Shown here: positions 27,801-34,411 of the stretch, in pieces
Numbering within the stretch: the stretch's first letter is position 1
Layout: the number at the start of each line of letters is the position of its first letter
Origin: Variovorax sp. 54
GTDB taxonomy: Bacteria; Pseudomonadota; Gammaproteobacteria; Burkholderiales; Burkholderiaceae_C
NCBI RefSeq assembly: GCF_002754375.1
Contig: NZ_PEFF01000001.1
Span: 6,578,362 to 6,642,361, forward strand
Direction: 5' to 3'
DNA length: 64,000 nucleotides
Notes under the pieces: model-generated
Databases searched by the model: none
What the model was told of the DNA's origin: nothing
Seen by the model: the letters and a program-made list of their open reading frames with translations, nothing else
Program-made: the position numbers and the translations under genes

Positions 27801-27948
27801 CGGTGGCGTAGCGCCCGCGCGAACCGTCGTCGAACAGCACCTCGCCCTGCGTGTCGGTGCGCAGCCGGCGCGCCAGCAGTTCGCAGGTGTCGTTGGGCGG
27901 AAGAACGGTTCCGGCTGGCTGCATGTGGCTGGCGGGGTCGATGCGCAT
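24892..27948 (-). CDS. FAD-binding oxidase fused to Fe-S domain (YdiJ / D-2-hydroxyacid dehydrogenase type)
   Basis: The 1018-residue protein joins two enzymes' parts. The N-terminal half is a PCMH/FAD-linked oxidase: FVPTNERDIATAIDIARDLKVPVLARGGGTSQCGQTTG, then TLGGMAGNNSCGSRSIAYG, followed by a cap domain. The C-terminal half is GlpC-like, with a CxxCxxCxxxC cluster (Cys660, 663, 666, 670; CVGCKGCKRDCP) and CCG-type motifs (HCHQKAF and SCCGMAG, about 910-950). The length fits the YdiJ family. Such enzymes oxidise D-2-hydroxy acids (glycolate, D-lactate, D-2-hydroxyglutarate) to 2-oxo acids and pass electrons to quinone. It lies 9 bp after the GntR gene, opposite an aminotransferase that could use the oxo acid. 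Confidence 0.9.
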   Translation of the reverse strand: MRIDPASHMQPAGTVLPPNDTCELLARRLRTDTQGEVLFDDGSRGRYATDASIYQITPVGAFVPTNERDIATAIDIARDLKVPVLARGGGTSQCGQTTGAALVIDNSKHFRKVLDVNVEEGTATVEPGLVLDHLNAQLKPHGLWYPVDVSTSAQATLGGMAGNNSCGSRSIAYGNMVHNVLGASAWLSSGELVEFGPVTTLGARAAGIAQFVHGLAQEHRDAMAQHWPKVMRRVAGYNLDIFDNQSERPYTADGSVNLAHLLIGAEGTLAYTRSLKLKLAPLPRAKVLGIVNFPTFHAAMDAAQHIVKLGPTAVELVDRTMIELSLANPAFKPTVETALIGKPAAILLVEFSGADKAGLLPQLKQLVELMGDLGLPGSVVEMADDARQKNLWEVRKAGLNIMMSLKGDGKPVSFIEDCAVPLEHLAEYTDGLTEVFAKYGSRGTWYAHASVGTLHVRPILDMRADGGAKMRAIAEEASALVRKYKGAFSGEHGDGLCRGEWIEWQFGPAINEAFRAIKQQLDPIGLFNPGKIIDPPRMDDGALFRFAPPTAPKPYRRIELKPVLDWSGWNVNADPVTELTTAPGTGGDSTGGLAKAVEMCNNNGHCRKFDAGTMCPSYRVTRDEQHLTRGRANTLRLALSGQLGADAFTSEAMHDTMDLCVGCKGCKRDCPTGVDMAKMKIEFLDHYKKRHGHTLKDRLVAYMPDYAHRASRMPWLLNLRNRVPGAAWLGEKMLGFSAKRSLPEWRTDTFWRGKDMVAAGLFSDQTSVLAAAARGEKVAVLFVDTFNGTFESENVFAAARVLHAAGYALHTVEKGGGHHCCGRTFLVSGMVDEAKVRAGALIDALLPLAQAGVPIVGLEPSCLLTLRDETLVMGFGDKAQVVAKQALLFEEFIARERKAGRFELALKPATAPILLHGHCHQKAFGAVSPIMEVLKLIPGAEPELIESSCCGMAGSFGYEASHFEVSMQMAEASLLPAIRARPDAIVVADGTSCRHQIGDGAQREAVHVAVLLARHMML

Positions 27949-27957
27949 GGTGGGTGC

Positions 27958-28677
27958 TTAGCTCGCGTTGTTGCTCGTGGTCTTGCTCTTGCTCTTGGCA
28001 GCGGGATAGATCTGGCCGGCGCGCAGCAGCTCCAGCACGGTGTCGCGCTTGCGCAGCACGTGTGCCGTGAGCACCTTGCGCATGGCCTGCGCGTCGCGCG
28101 CGGCCAGCGCCTGCACCATCTGCTCGTGCTCCTCGACCGCGTGCTGCCACTTGGTCTCGTCCTGGTTGGTGCGAAAGCGCAGCGACTGCACGCGGGCGTT
28201 GATCGAGCGGTAGGTGTTCGACAGCACCGGGTTCGCCGCCGCGTCGTTGATGGCCGTGTGGATGCGCGCGTTCAGGCTGTAGTAGCCCGACAGGTCGCGC
28301 CGCGCGAAGCAGGCCATCATTTCGTAGTGCAGCGCGCGCACCTCGGCCAACTCTTCGTCGGTGATGCGCTTGGCCGCCAGCTCGCCCGACATGCCCTCGA
28401 GCATCGCCAGCACCTCGAAGGTGTTGAGCACGTCGGCCTCGGTGAGCTTCACCGCCACCGCGCCGCGGTTGGGCAGCAGGTCGACCAGCCCTTCGGCCGC
28501 AAGCAATTTGATGGCCTCGCGCAGCGGCGTGCGCGACACGTTCAGTTGCAGGCACAGCTCGCGTTCGTTGAGCTTGGCGCCGGGCGCAATGCGCCCTTCG
28601 ACCAGCATGGTGCGCAGGCGCGACGCGACCTGGTCATGCAAGGCCAGCCTGGAGATTTCGATGATTTCAGCGGTCAT
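27958..28677 (-). CDS. GntR-family regulator, FCD type
   Basis: The 239-residue protein has an N-terminal winged helix (about 12-75; LHDQVASRLRTMLVEGRIAPGAKLNERELCLQLNVSRTPLREAIKLLAAEGLV) and an all-helical FCD ligand domain (about 90-220) with the metal-binding-type residues spread over LHYEMMACFARRD, NARIHTAINDAAANP and HEQMVQALAARD. FCD regulators usually sense organic acids. The start is the ATG at 28677; the open frame upstream runs through the operator region. It is divergent from the aminotransferase gene and co-transcribed with the FAD/Fe-S oxidase. The palindromes at 28693-28709 and 28764-28777 are its likely binding sites. Confidence 0.93.
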   Translation of the reverse strand: MTAEIIEISRLALHDQVASRLRTMLVEGRIAPGAKLNERELCLQLNVSRTPLREAIKLLAAEGLVDLLPNRGAVAVKLTEADVLNTFEVLAMLEGMSGELAAKRITDEELAEVRALHYEMMACFARRDLSGYYSLNARIHTAINDAAANPVLSNTYRSINARVQSLRFRTNQDETKWQHAVEEHEQMVQALAARDAQAMRKVLTAHVLRKRDTVLELLRAGQIYPAAKSKSKTTSNNAS

Positions 28678-28692
28678 GTGGTGTTCCCTTGC

Positions 28693-28709
28693 TTGCATTT
28701 TGAATGCAA
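28693..28709. promoter_or_regulatory. perfect palindrome, probable GntR operator 1
   Basis: TTGCATT-TTG-AATGCAA is a perfect inverted repeat with 7-bp arms, 16 bp upstream of the GntR start. The overlapping 14-mer TTTTGAATGCAAAA (28698-28711) recurs at 28764-28777. Position and symmetry fit an autoregulated GntR dimer site; the assignment to this regulator is inference. Confidence 0.65.
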
Positions 28710-28763
28710 AAAATAGGCACCACAACCTTGCTTGATAGGTGTAAACCAGCATACATAAATGAA

Positions 28764-28777
28764 TTTTGAATGCAAAA
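28764..28777. promoter_or_regulatory. second copy of operator core, probable GntR operator 2
   Basis: The 14-mer TTTTGAATGCAAAA is identical to 28698-28711, centred 66 bp away. Its left arm is imperfect (ATGAATT against TTGCATT, 5 of 7). It ends 21 bp before the aminotransferase ATG and just ahead of the AAGGAG ribosome site, so binding here would block that gene's transcription. Confidence 0.6.
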
Positions 28778-28798
28778 CTAGCTTCAAAAGGAGAGCCC

Positions 28799-30043
28799 AT
28801 GCTGCAACTCGACATCCATCCCACCGGCCGTCACTTCCTCCAGATTCCCGGCCCCAGCCCGGTGCCCGACCGCATCCTGCGGGCCATGAGCCTGCCCACC
28901 ATCGACCACCGCGGACCCGAGTTCGGCACGCTGGGTCTGAAGGTGCTCGGCGGCATCAAGGAGATCTTCAAGACGAAGCACCCGGTGGCGATCTATCCCG
29001 CGTCGGGCACCGGTGCATGGGAGGCCGCGCTCGCCAACACGCTCAGCCCCGGCGACCACGTGCTCATGTACGAGACCGGCCACTTCGCATCGCTCTGGCA
29101 GAAGATGGCCACGCGCCTGGGCCTGTCGACCGAGTTCCTCGCCTACACCGGCACCGACACCCACCTGCCCAACGCGCCCAGCTGGCGCCGCGGCGTGCAG
29201 GCCGAGCTCATCGAGGCGCGCCTGCGCAAGGACACCGAGAAGAAGATCAAGGCCGTGTGCGTGGTGCACAACGAAACCTCCACCGGCGCCACCTCCGACA
29301 TCGCTTCGGTGCGCAAGGCCATCGATGCCGCCGGCCACCCCGCCCTGCTGCTGGTCGACAGCATCTCGGGCCTGGCCAGCGCCGACTACCGCCATGACGA
29401 ATGGGGTGTCGACGTCTGCGTGAGCGGCTCGCAAAAGGGCCTGATGCTCCCGCCCGGCATCAGCTTCAACGCGCTCTCGCCGCGCGCCCTCGAAACCGCC
29501 AAGCACGCCAAGCTGCCCAAGGCCTTCTGGGCCTGGGACGAGATCGTCGAGATGAACAAGGACGGCTACTGGCCCTACACGCCGAACACCAACCTGCTCT
29601 ACGGTCTGTCTGAGTCGCTCGACATGATCCTCGGCGAAGGCCTGGACAACGTGTTCGCGCGCCACCAGCGCTGGGCCGCCGGCGTGCGCGCTGCGGTCAA
29701 CACCTGGGGCCTGCCGATCCAGTGCGCCGACCCGGCCGTGTACTCACCCGTGCTCACCGGCGTGATCACGCCCGAAGGCATCGATGCCGACGCCGTGCGC
29801 CGCCTGATCCACCAGCGCTTCGACCTCTCGCTGGGCACAGGCCTGGGCAAGCTCAAGGGCCGCATGTTCCGCATGGGCCACCTGGGCGACAGCAACGACC
29901 TGACGCTCGTGGCGATGGTCGCGGGTGTCGAGATGGGCATGAAGCTCAGCGGCATCAAGCTGGCGGGCAGCGGCGTGCAGGCAGCGATGGACTATTTCGC
30001 GAGCCACCCCGCCGCACCGGTCGGCCTGCAAAAAGCAGCCTGA
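28799..30043 (+). CDS. class V aminotransferase, serine--glyoxylate aminotransferase-like
   Basis: The 414-residue PLP enzyme has the class V opening LQIPGPSPVPDRILRAM, the glyoxylate-family phrase IDHRGPEFGTL, IYPASGTGAWEAAL for cofactor binding, VDSISGL with the pyridine-nitrogen Asp, and the Schiff-base Lys213 in SGSQKGLMLPPG. Near the end GMLGxLxxx-type residues appear as FRMGHLGDSNDLT. It should transfer an amino group from serine or alanine to glyoxylate or a related oxo acid in the cytoplasm. The strong AAAAGGAG site 8 nt before this ATG decides the start. It heads a rightward operon with a Bug-type binding protein and a hydratase. Confidence 0.92.
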   Translation: MLQLDIHPTGRHFLQIPGPSPVPDRILRAMSLPTIDHRGPEFGTLGLKVLGGIKEIFKTKHPVAIYPASGTGAWEAALANTLSPGDHVLMYETGHFASLWQKMATRLGLSTEFLAYTGTDTHLPNAPSWRRGVQAELIEARLRKDTEKKIKAVCVVHNETSTGATSDIASVRKAIDAAGHPALLLVDSISGLASADYRHDEWGVDVCVSGSQKGLMLPPGISFNALSPRALETAKHAKLPKAFWAWDEIVEMNKDGYWPYTPNTNLLYGLSESLDMILGEGLDNVFARHQRWAAGVRAAVNTWGLPIQCADPAVYSPVLTGVITPEGIDADAVRRLIHQRFDLSLGTGLGKLKGRMFRMGHLGDSNDLTLVAMVAGVEMGMKLSGIKLAGSGVQAAMDYFASHPAAPVGLQKAA

Positions 30044-30067
30044 GCTCGACGCGCAGAACCTCACGCC

Positions 30068-30101
30068 GGCCGCAGCGCATCGCTCGAACGATGCGGCGGC
30101 C
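30068..30101 (+). terminator. strong hairpin between aminotransferase and binding-protein genes
   Basis: GGCCGC and CGCATCG on the left pair with CGATGCG and GCGGCC on the right (13 bp in all, one 2-nt bulge, 6-nt loop), 25 bp after the aminotransferase stop. No T-run follows. It may reduce read-through or protect the upstream mRNA. Confidence 0.45.
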
Positions 30102-30172
30102 CCCACCCTGCCGGGCCCGCGCAAGCGGCTCCCGGCACGCATCGGATTCCCCAACCGACGGAGACAAAGAAG

Positions 30173-31150
30173 ATGCAAAGACGTTCCCTGATCCAGGCCG
30201 CCGCCGGCGCGGCCGCCACGCTGGGCGTGCCCCGGCTGTTCGCGCAGGAGTGGCCCACCGGCCCCGTGCGCATCGTGGTGGGCTTTCCACCCGGCGGCGG
30301 CACCGACGCGCTGGCACGCGTGGTCGCGCAGAAGCTCACGATCATGTGGGGCCAGCAGGTCATCGTCGAGAACAAGGGCGGTGTCGCCGGCGTGCTCGCG
30401 GCCGACTACGTGGCGCAGCAGCCCAGCGACGGCAGCACCCTGCTCATGGCCCACATCAACAGCCACGCGCTCGCGCCCAGCCTGCAGCCCAAGCTGCGCT
30501 ACAACGTGGAGCGCGACTTCGTGCCGATCGTGCTCGTGGGCGTCACGCCCAACCTGCTCATCGCCAACCCGGCGCAGAAGGCCCTCAGCGTGAAGGACAT
30601 CGTCGCCGCCTGCAAGGCCGCGCCCGGCTCCGTGAGCTTCGGCTCCGCCGGCGCGGGCTCGGCGCAGCATCTGGCGCTGGAGATGTTCAAGCTGCAGGGC
30701 GGCGTCGATGCGCTGCATGTGCCCTACAAGGGCAGCGGCCCGCTGCTCGCCGACCTCATGGGCGGACAGATCCAGTACAGCTTCGAGACCATGACCGCCG
30801 CCACGCCGCACGTGAAGAACGGCCGCGTGCTCGCCGTGGCGCAGACGCGCACCAAGCGCGCCAAGGGCCACCCGAACGTGCCGACGATGCAGGAACAGGG
30901 CTTTACCGGTTTCGAGGCGACCACCTGGTACGGCCTCGTCGGCCCCGGCAAGCTGCCACCGGCCATCGCACAGAAGGTGAACCGCGACGTCAACACCGTG
31001 CTCGCGATGCCTGACGTGCAGGAACGGCTCGACACCTACGGCGCGGAAGACGGCGGCGGTTCGCAGGACAAGTTCAAGCAGTTCATCAACACCGAGATCG
31101 CCAAGTGGGCGAAGGTCGTGAAGGACGGCAAGGTGCAGGTCGAGACCTGA
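30173..31150 (+). CDS. Bug/TctC-family periplasmic substrate-binding protein
   Basis: The 325-residue protein starts with an export signal (MQRRSLIQAAAGAAATLGVPRLFAQ, with a twin-Arg-like pair but no full Tat motif) and then shows the Bug signature: WPTGPVRIVVGFPPGGGTDALARVVAQKL, VENKGGVAGVLAADYVA, and SVSFGSAGAGSAQHLALEMFK. Bug proteins bind carboxylates such as citrate, glutarate or aromatic acids, and are very numerous in Burkholderiales. No TctA/TctB permease lies nearby, so it may be an orphan sensor or use a distant permease. A GGAGACAAAGAAG leader precedes the ATG. Confidence 0.93.
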   Translation: MQRRSLIQAAAGAAATLGVPRLFAQEWPTGPVRIVVGFPPGGGTDALARVVAQKLTIMWGQQVIVENKGGVAGVLAADYVAQQPSDGSTLLMAHINSHALAPSLQPKLRYNVERDFVPIVLVGVTPNLLIANPAQKALSVKDIVAACKAAPGSVSFGSAGAGSAQHLALEMFKLQGGVDALHVPYKGSGPLLADLMGGQIQYSFETMTAATPHVKNGRVLAVAQTRTKRAKGHPNVPTMQEQGFTGFEATTWYGLVGPGKLPPAIAQKVNRDVNTVLAMPDVQERLDTYGAEDGGGSQDKFKQFINTEIAKWAKVVKDGKVQVET

Positions 31151-31185
31151 GGGCTGTCGTTCGGGGCGACGCTCCCGCCGACGGG

Positions 31186-31390
31186 GCACCTTGCTCCGCG
31201 AATGTCCTCCGGCCTGCAGCCTCCCCCTTGATTTCGCTGCGCAAGGCACCCCATCGACGTGAGCGTGTTCAGTGCGGTTGTTGATCGACCAGAACAACGA
31301 CCGCGCTCGGTGTGCGCAGGACACTGGATGCTTCCCGCAGCGAAATCAAGGAGGAGCCGAAGGCGGGGGACATTCGCGGAGGGAAGTACC
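31186..31390. repeat. long imperfect inverted repeat (about 55-nt arms)
   Basis: The left arm (31186-31241) and the reverse complement of the right arm (31336-31390) share two near-identical blocks, CTCCGCGAATGTCC and CTTGATTTCGCTGCG, separated by a more variable GC-rich centre. The 94-bp loop holds a small inner repeat, GTTGTT...AACAAC (about 31276-31297). No reading frame here looks real. The element fills the gap between the Bug gene and the hydratase and resembles dispersed intergenic repeats of Comamonadaceae genomes; that last point is from memory, not a search. Confidence 0.75.
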
Positions 31391-31448
31391 CGGTGGCCTG
31401 GGCACGCGCCCTGAACAAACACCCAAAGAACCTGAGAAGATTCCAAGA

Positions 31449-32213
31449 ATGACGCCCGACCAAAAAGCCCTCACCGAAGCCCTCATCGCCGCACGCCAGG
31501 CCAACCGCACGCTCGACGCCACGCCCTGGACCGACGCACTGCCAGACGCAACGCAAGCGTACGAAGTGCAGGACGCCGTAGCCGCAGCCCTCGGCTGGTT
31601 CGACGGCGTCCCGAAGACCTGGAAGTCCGGCGGCGGCTCCCGCAGCGCCACGCTCACGCACGCTCCGCTGCCCACGTCCGGTGTGCGCCAGAGCCCCGCC
31701 AACTTCAGCGACCTCACATTCCACACCCCCGGCATCGAAGCCGAGATTGCACTAAGGCTCGGCCAGGACGTCACACCCGCGCAAGCCGCCGCACTCGACC
31801 ACGACAACGCCGCAGCGCTCATCGACGCCATGGCCGTCTCCGTCGAAATCGTCGATGCCCGCTGGCAAGACCTGGCCGCCACACCCGCCTTGCTGCGCCT
31901 GGCCGACTCGCAGGTGCACGGCGCACTCGTGCTCGGCGACTGGCAACCGTACGCCGCCGTCGACTGGGCCTCGCAGCGCTGCGAAACCAAGATTGGCGAT
32001 GCAGAAACGGTTGTGCGCGAAGGCACGCATCCGCTGGCCGATCCGGCGTGGCTGCTGCCGATCTGGCTGCGCCACCTCACGCGCCATGGCCAGACCGTGC
32101 CCGCCGGCACCGTCGTCACCACCGGCTCCTGGGTCGGCGTGCTGCCCTGCCGCCGCGGCGATCAGGTGAGGGCAGAGTTCCCCGGCATCGGCGCCGTGCG
32201 CTTGAGCGTGTAA
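31449..32213 (+). CDS. 2-keto-4-pentenoate hydratase / fumarylacetoacetase-like enzyme
   Basis: The 254-residue protein resembles MhpD/DmpE-type hydratases: an N-terminal helical part (LTEALIAARQANRTLDATPW, YEVQDAVAAALGW, then PKTWKSGG) and the FAH-like core with HTPGIEAEIALRLG (metal Glu pair), AMAVSVEIVDARW, LRLADSQVHGALVLG and VPAGTVVTTGSWVG. Family members add water to 2-hydroxy-2,4-dienoates in aromatic ring catabolism or act on acyl-pyruvates, with Mg or Mn. The ATG at 31449 matches the family start; the open frame before it lies in the inverted repeat. Its 3' end overlaps the convergent LysR gene by 52 bp. Confidence 0.87.
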   Translation: MTPDQKALTEALIAARQANRTLDATPWTDALPDATQAYEVQDAVAAALGWFDGVPKTWKSGGGSRSATLTHAPLPTSGVRQSPANFSDLTFHTPGIEAEIALRLGQDVTPAQAAALDHDNAAALIDAMAVSVEIVDARWQDLAATPALLRLADSQVHGALVLGDWQPYAAVDWASQRCETKIGDAETVVREGTHPLADPAWLLPIWLRHLTRHGQTVPAGTVVTTGSWVGVLPCRRGDQVRAEFPGIGAVRLSV

Positions 32214-33124
32214 CGCCCGCCGCCCACACCCGAGCACGCCACCAGAAAGTCGAGCACCGCCCGCACCCGCGCGGGCAGCGTGCCGGCCTTGCCGATGTAC
32301 ACCGCGTGGATCGGCTCGATCTCGCCCGGATTGAACTCTTCGAGCAAGGGCACCAGCCGGCCGGCATCGATGTCGTGCTGGATGTGATACAGCGACAACC
32401 GCGCCGCGCCCGCCCCCGCAATCGCCAGCTGCCGCAGCGTCTCGCCATCGCCCGCGCGCACCGGCCCTGCCACCGGCAGCATCACCATGCGGCCATCGAC
32501 GCGCAGCGGCCAGTCGGGCGTGTTGCGCCGGTAGCTCCAGCCCAGCCGGTTGTGCGCCTCCAGCTCCTGCGGCGTGCGCGGCGTGCCGTACTTCGCCAGA
32601 TAGTCCGGCGCGGCCACGATCGACTGGCTGGTTTCGCCCAGGCGCCGCGCCACCAGGTCGGACGACGGCAACTGGCCCCAGCGGATCGCGATGTCGGCGC
32701 GCTCGTCCATCAAATCGACGATGCGGTCGGTCAGCGCAATGTCGAGCGTGATCTGCGGATGCATCTCGAGCAGGCGCGGCACCAGCTGCACCAGCTTGTG
32801 ATGCCCGAAGGACACGCTCGCGTTGATGCTCACCCGCCCGCGCGGCGCCGCACCGGCCGCGGCACAACGCTCGGCCTCGTCCATGTCGGCCAGCACGCGC
32901 GTGCTGCGCTCGTAGAAATGCAGCCCCTCGGGCGTGAGCTGCAGCTTGCGCGTGGAACGGTGCACCAGCTGGATGCCCAGGCGCAGCTCGAGCCGCGCCA
33001 CCAGCTTGCTGATGGCCGAAGGCGTCATGTCGAGCAGCCGCGCCGCCGCCGAAAAACCGCCCGCCTCCACCACCTGCACGAAGGCCTCCATTTCGCCGGA
33101 GCGGTTGACATCGATGCGCGGCAT
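32162..33124 (-). CDS. LysR-family regulator
   Basis: A 320-residue LysR protein with a typical winged helix (about 9-70; SGEMEAFVQVVEAGGFSAAARLLDMTPSAISKLVARLELRLG) and a CrgA-type effector domain (RVSINASVSFGHHKLVQLVPRLLEMHPQITLDIALTDRIVDLMDERADIAIRWG). It is divergent from an MFS exporter, with 90 bp between starts that include a T-N11-A palindrome at 33138-33154, so that exporter is its most likely target. Its last 17 codons overlap the convergent hydratase gene. The ligand is unknown. Confidence 0.93.
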   Translation of the reverse strand: MPRIDVNRSGEMEAFVQVVEAGGFSAAARLLDMTPSAISKLVARLELRLGIQLVHRSTRKLQLTPEGLHFYERSTRVLADMDEAERCAAAGAAPRGRVSINASVSFGHHKLVQLVPRLLEMHPQITLDIALTDRIVDLMDERADIAIRWGQLPSSDLVARRLGETSQSIVAAPDYLAKYGTPRTPQELEAHNRLGWSYRRNTPDWPLRVDGRMVMLPVAGPVRAGDGETLRQLAIAGAGAARLSLYHIQHDIDAGRLVPLLEEFNPGEIEPIHAVYIGKAGTLPARVRAVLDFLVACSGVGGGRYTLKRTAPMPGNSALT

Positions 33125-33137
33125 GGGCTTCCTTTAC

Positions 33138-33154
33138 TGTGACTTCAATTCACA
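33138..33154. promoter_or_regulatory. LysR-type palindrome in divergent promoter
   Basis: TGTGA-CTTCAAT-TCACA is a perfect 5-bp-arm inverted repeat of the T-N11-A type bound by LysR proteins. It lies 14 bp upstream of the LysR start and about 60 bp upstream of the MFS start. Confidence 0.55.
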
Positions 33155-33214
33155 AGTGCATGTACTCGCGGCATTCTAGTCACCGAGTCCGATTGTCCGC
33201 ACAGTACAGGCATC

Positions 33215-34411
33215 ATGCCCATCGCTCTTCTTGCCCTCACCGCCGGTGCCTTCGGAATAGGCACCACCGAATTCGTCATCATGGGCCTGCTCATGCAGGT
33301 GTCGACGGATCTTCAGGTTTCCATCACGGCCGCCGGCTTGCTGATTTCGGGCTACGCGCTCGGGGTCGCGGTCGGCGCGCCCGTGCTCACCATCGCCACC
33401 CGCAAGCTGCCGCGCAAGACCGTGCTGCTCGCGCTGATGGCGATCTTCACGCTCGGCAACCTCGCCTGCGCGCTCGCGCCCAACTACGAGATGCTCATGG
33501 CCGCACGCGTCATCACCTCGCTGGCGCACGGCACCTTCTTCGGCGTCGGCTCGGTGGTCGCCACCGGCCTCGTGGCGCCCGAGCGCCGCGCCTCGGCCAT
33601 CGCGATCATGTTCACCGGCCTCACCGCCGCCACGCTGCTCGGCGTGCCCGCCGGTGCGTGGCTGGGCCTGCAGTTCGGCTGGCGTTCGGCCTTCTGGGCC
33701 GTGACGGTGATCGGCGTGCTCGCGCTCGTGGTGCTCGCCGTGTTCGTGCCGCGCGTGAAGGGCGAGGTCAAGCCCGCGCCGCTGCGCGAAGAGCTGGCCG
33801 TGCTGGCGCGCCCGCAGGTGCTGCTCGGCCTGGCAATGACGGTGCTCGGCTTTGCCGGCGTGTTCGTGGTGTTCACCTACATCCAGCCGCTGCTCACGCA
33901 GCTCACCGGCCTGTCGGAATCGGCCGTGTCGCCAATCCTGCTGGTGTTCGGCGGAGGCCTGGCCGTCGGCAACATCCTCGGTGGCAAGCTGGCCGACCGC
34001 GCACCGATGGCCGCCGTGCTCGGCACGCTGGTGGCGCTGGCCGTGGTGCTCGGCGCGATGCAGTTCACCATCGGCACGCCGTTCACCGCCGTGGTGTTCG
34101 TCGGCCTGCTCGGCGTGGCCTCGTTCGCGACCGTGGCACCGATGCAGCTGCGCGTGCTGGAGAAGGCTTCGGGCGCGGGCCAGAACCTGGCGTCGAGCCT
34201 CAACATCGCGGCCTTCAACCTCGGCAACGCACTCGGCGCCTGGGTCGGCGGCGTGACGATCGACCATGGCCCAGGCCTGCGCGCGCTGGGCTGGGTGGCT
34301 GCGCTGCTCACGCTCGTGGGCCTGGCGATTGCACTCTGGAGCCGTTCGCTCGACCGTCGCGCACAGAAGACCGGTCAGCTGTCCGCCGACGGTGCCTCGG
34401 CACGGGCCTGA
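33215..34411 (+). CDS. MFS transporter, DHA1 family (AraJ/sugar-efflux-like)
   Basis: The 398-residue protein has twelve helices and the typical AraJ/YdhP opening IALLALTAGAFGIGTTEFVIMGLLMQVSTDLQVSITAAGLLISGYALGVAVGAPVLTI, then motif A-like RKLPRKTVLL and LAHGTFFGVGSVVATGLVAPERRASAIAIMFTGLTAATLLGVPAGAWLG. This group exports arabinose-like sugars, purine analogues or drugs. It is probably controlled by the divergent LysR gene. The last 12 codons overlap the convergent hydrolase gene. Confidence 0.92.
   Translation: MPIALLALTAGAFGIGTTEFVIMGLLMQVSTDLQVSITAAGLLISGYALGVAVGAPVLTIATRKLPRKTVLLALMAIFTLGNLACALAPNYEMLMAARVITSLAHGTFFGVGSVVATGLVAPERRASAIAIMFTGLTAATLLGVPAGAWLGLQFGWRSAFWAVTVIGVLALVVLAVFVPRVKGEVKPAPLREELAVLARPQVLLGLAMTVLGFAGVFVVFTYIQPLLTQLTGLSESAVSPILLVFGGGLAVGNILGGKLADRAPMAAVLGTLVALAVVLGAMQFTIGTPFTAVVFVGLLGVASFATVAPMQLRVLEKASGAGQNLASSLNIAAFNLGNALGAWVGGVTIDHGPGLRALGWVAALLTLVGLAIALWSRSLDRRAQKTGQLSADGASARA

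Noticed and set aside
25825..28716. A 963-codon antisense frame over the FAD/Fe-S oxidase and GntR genes
   Set aside because: It is a mirror frame with no family features and would run through the operator region.
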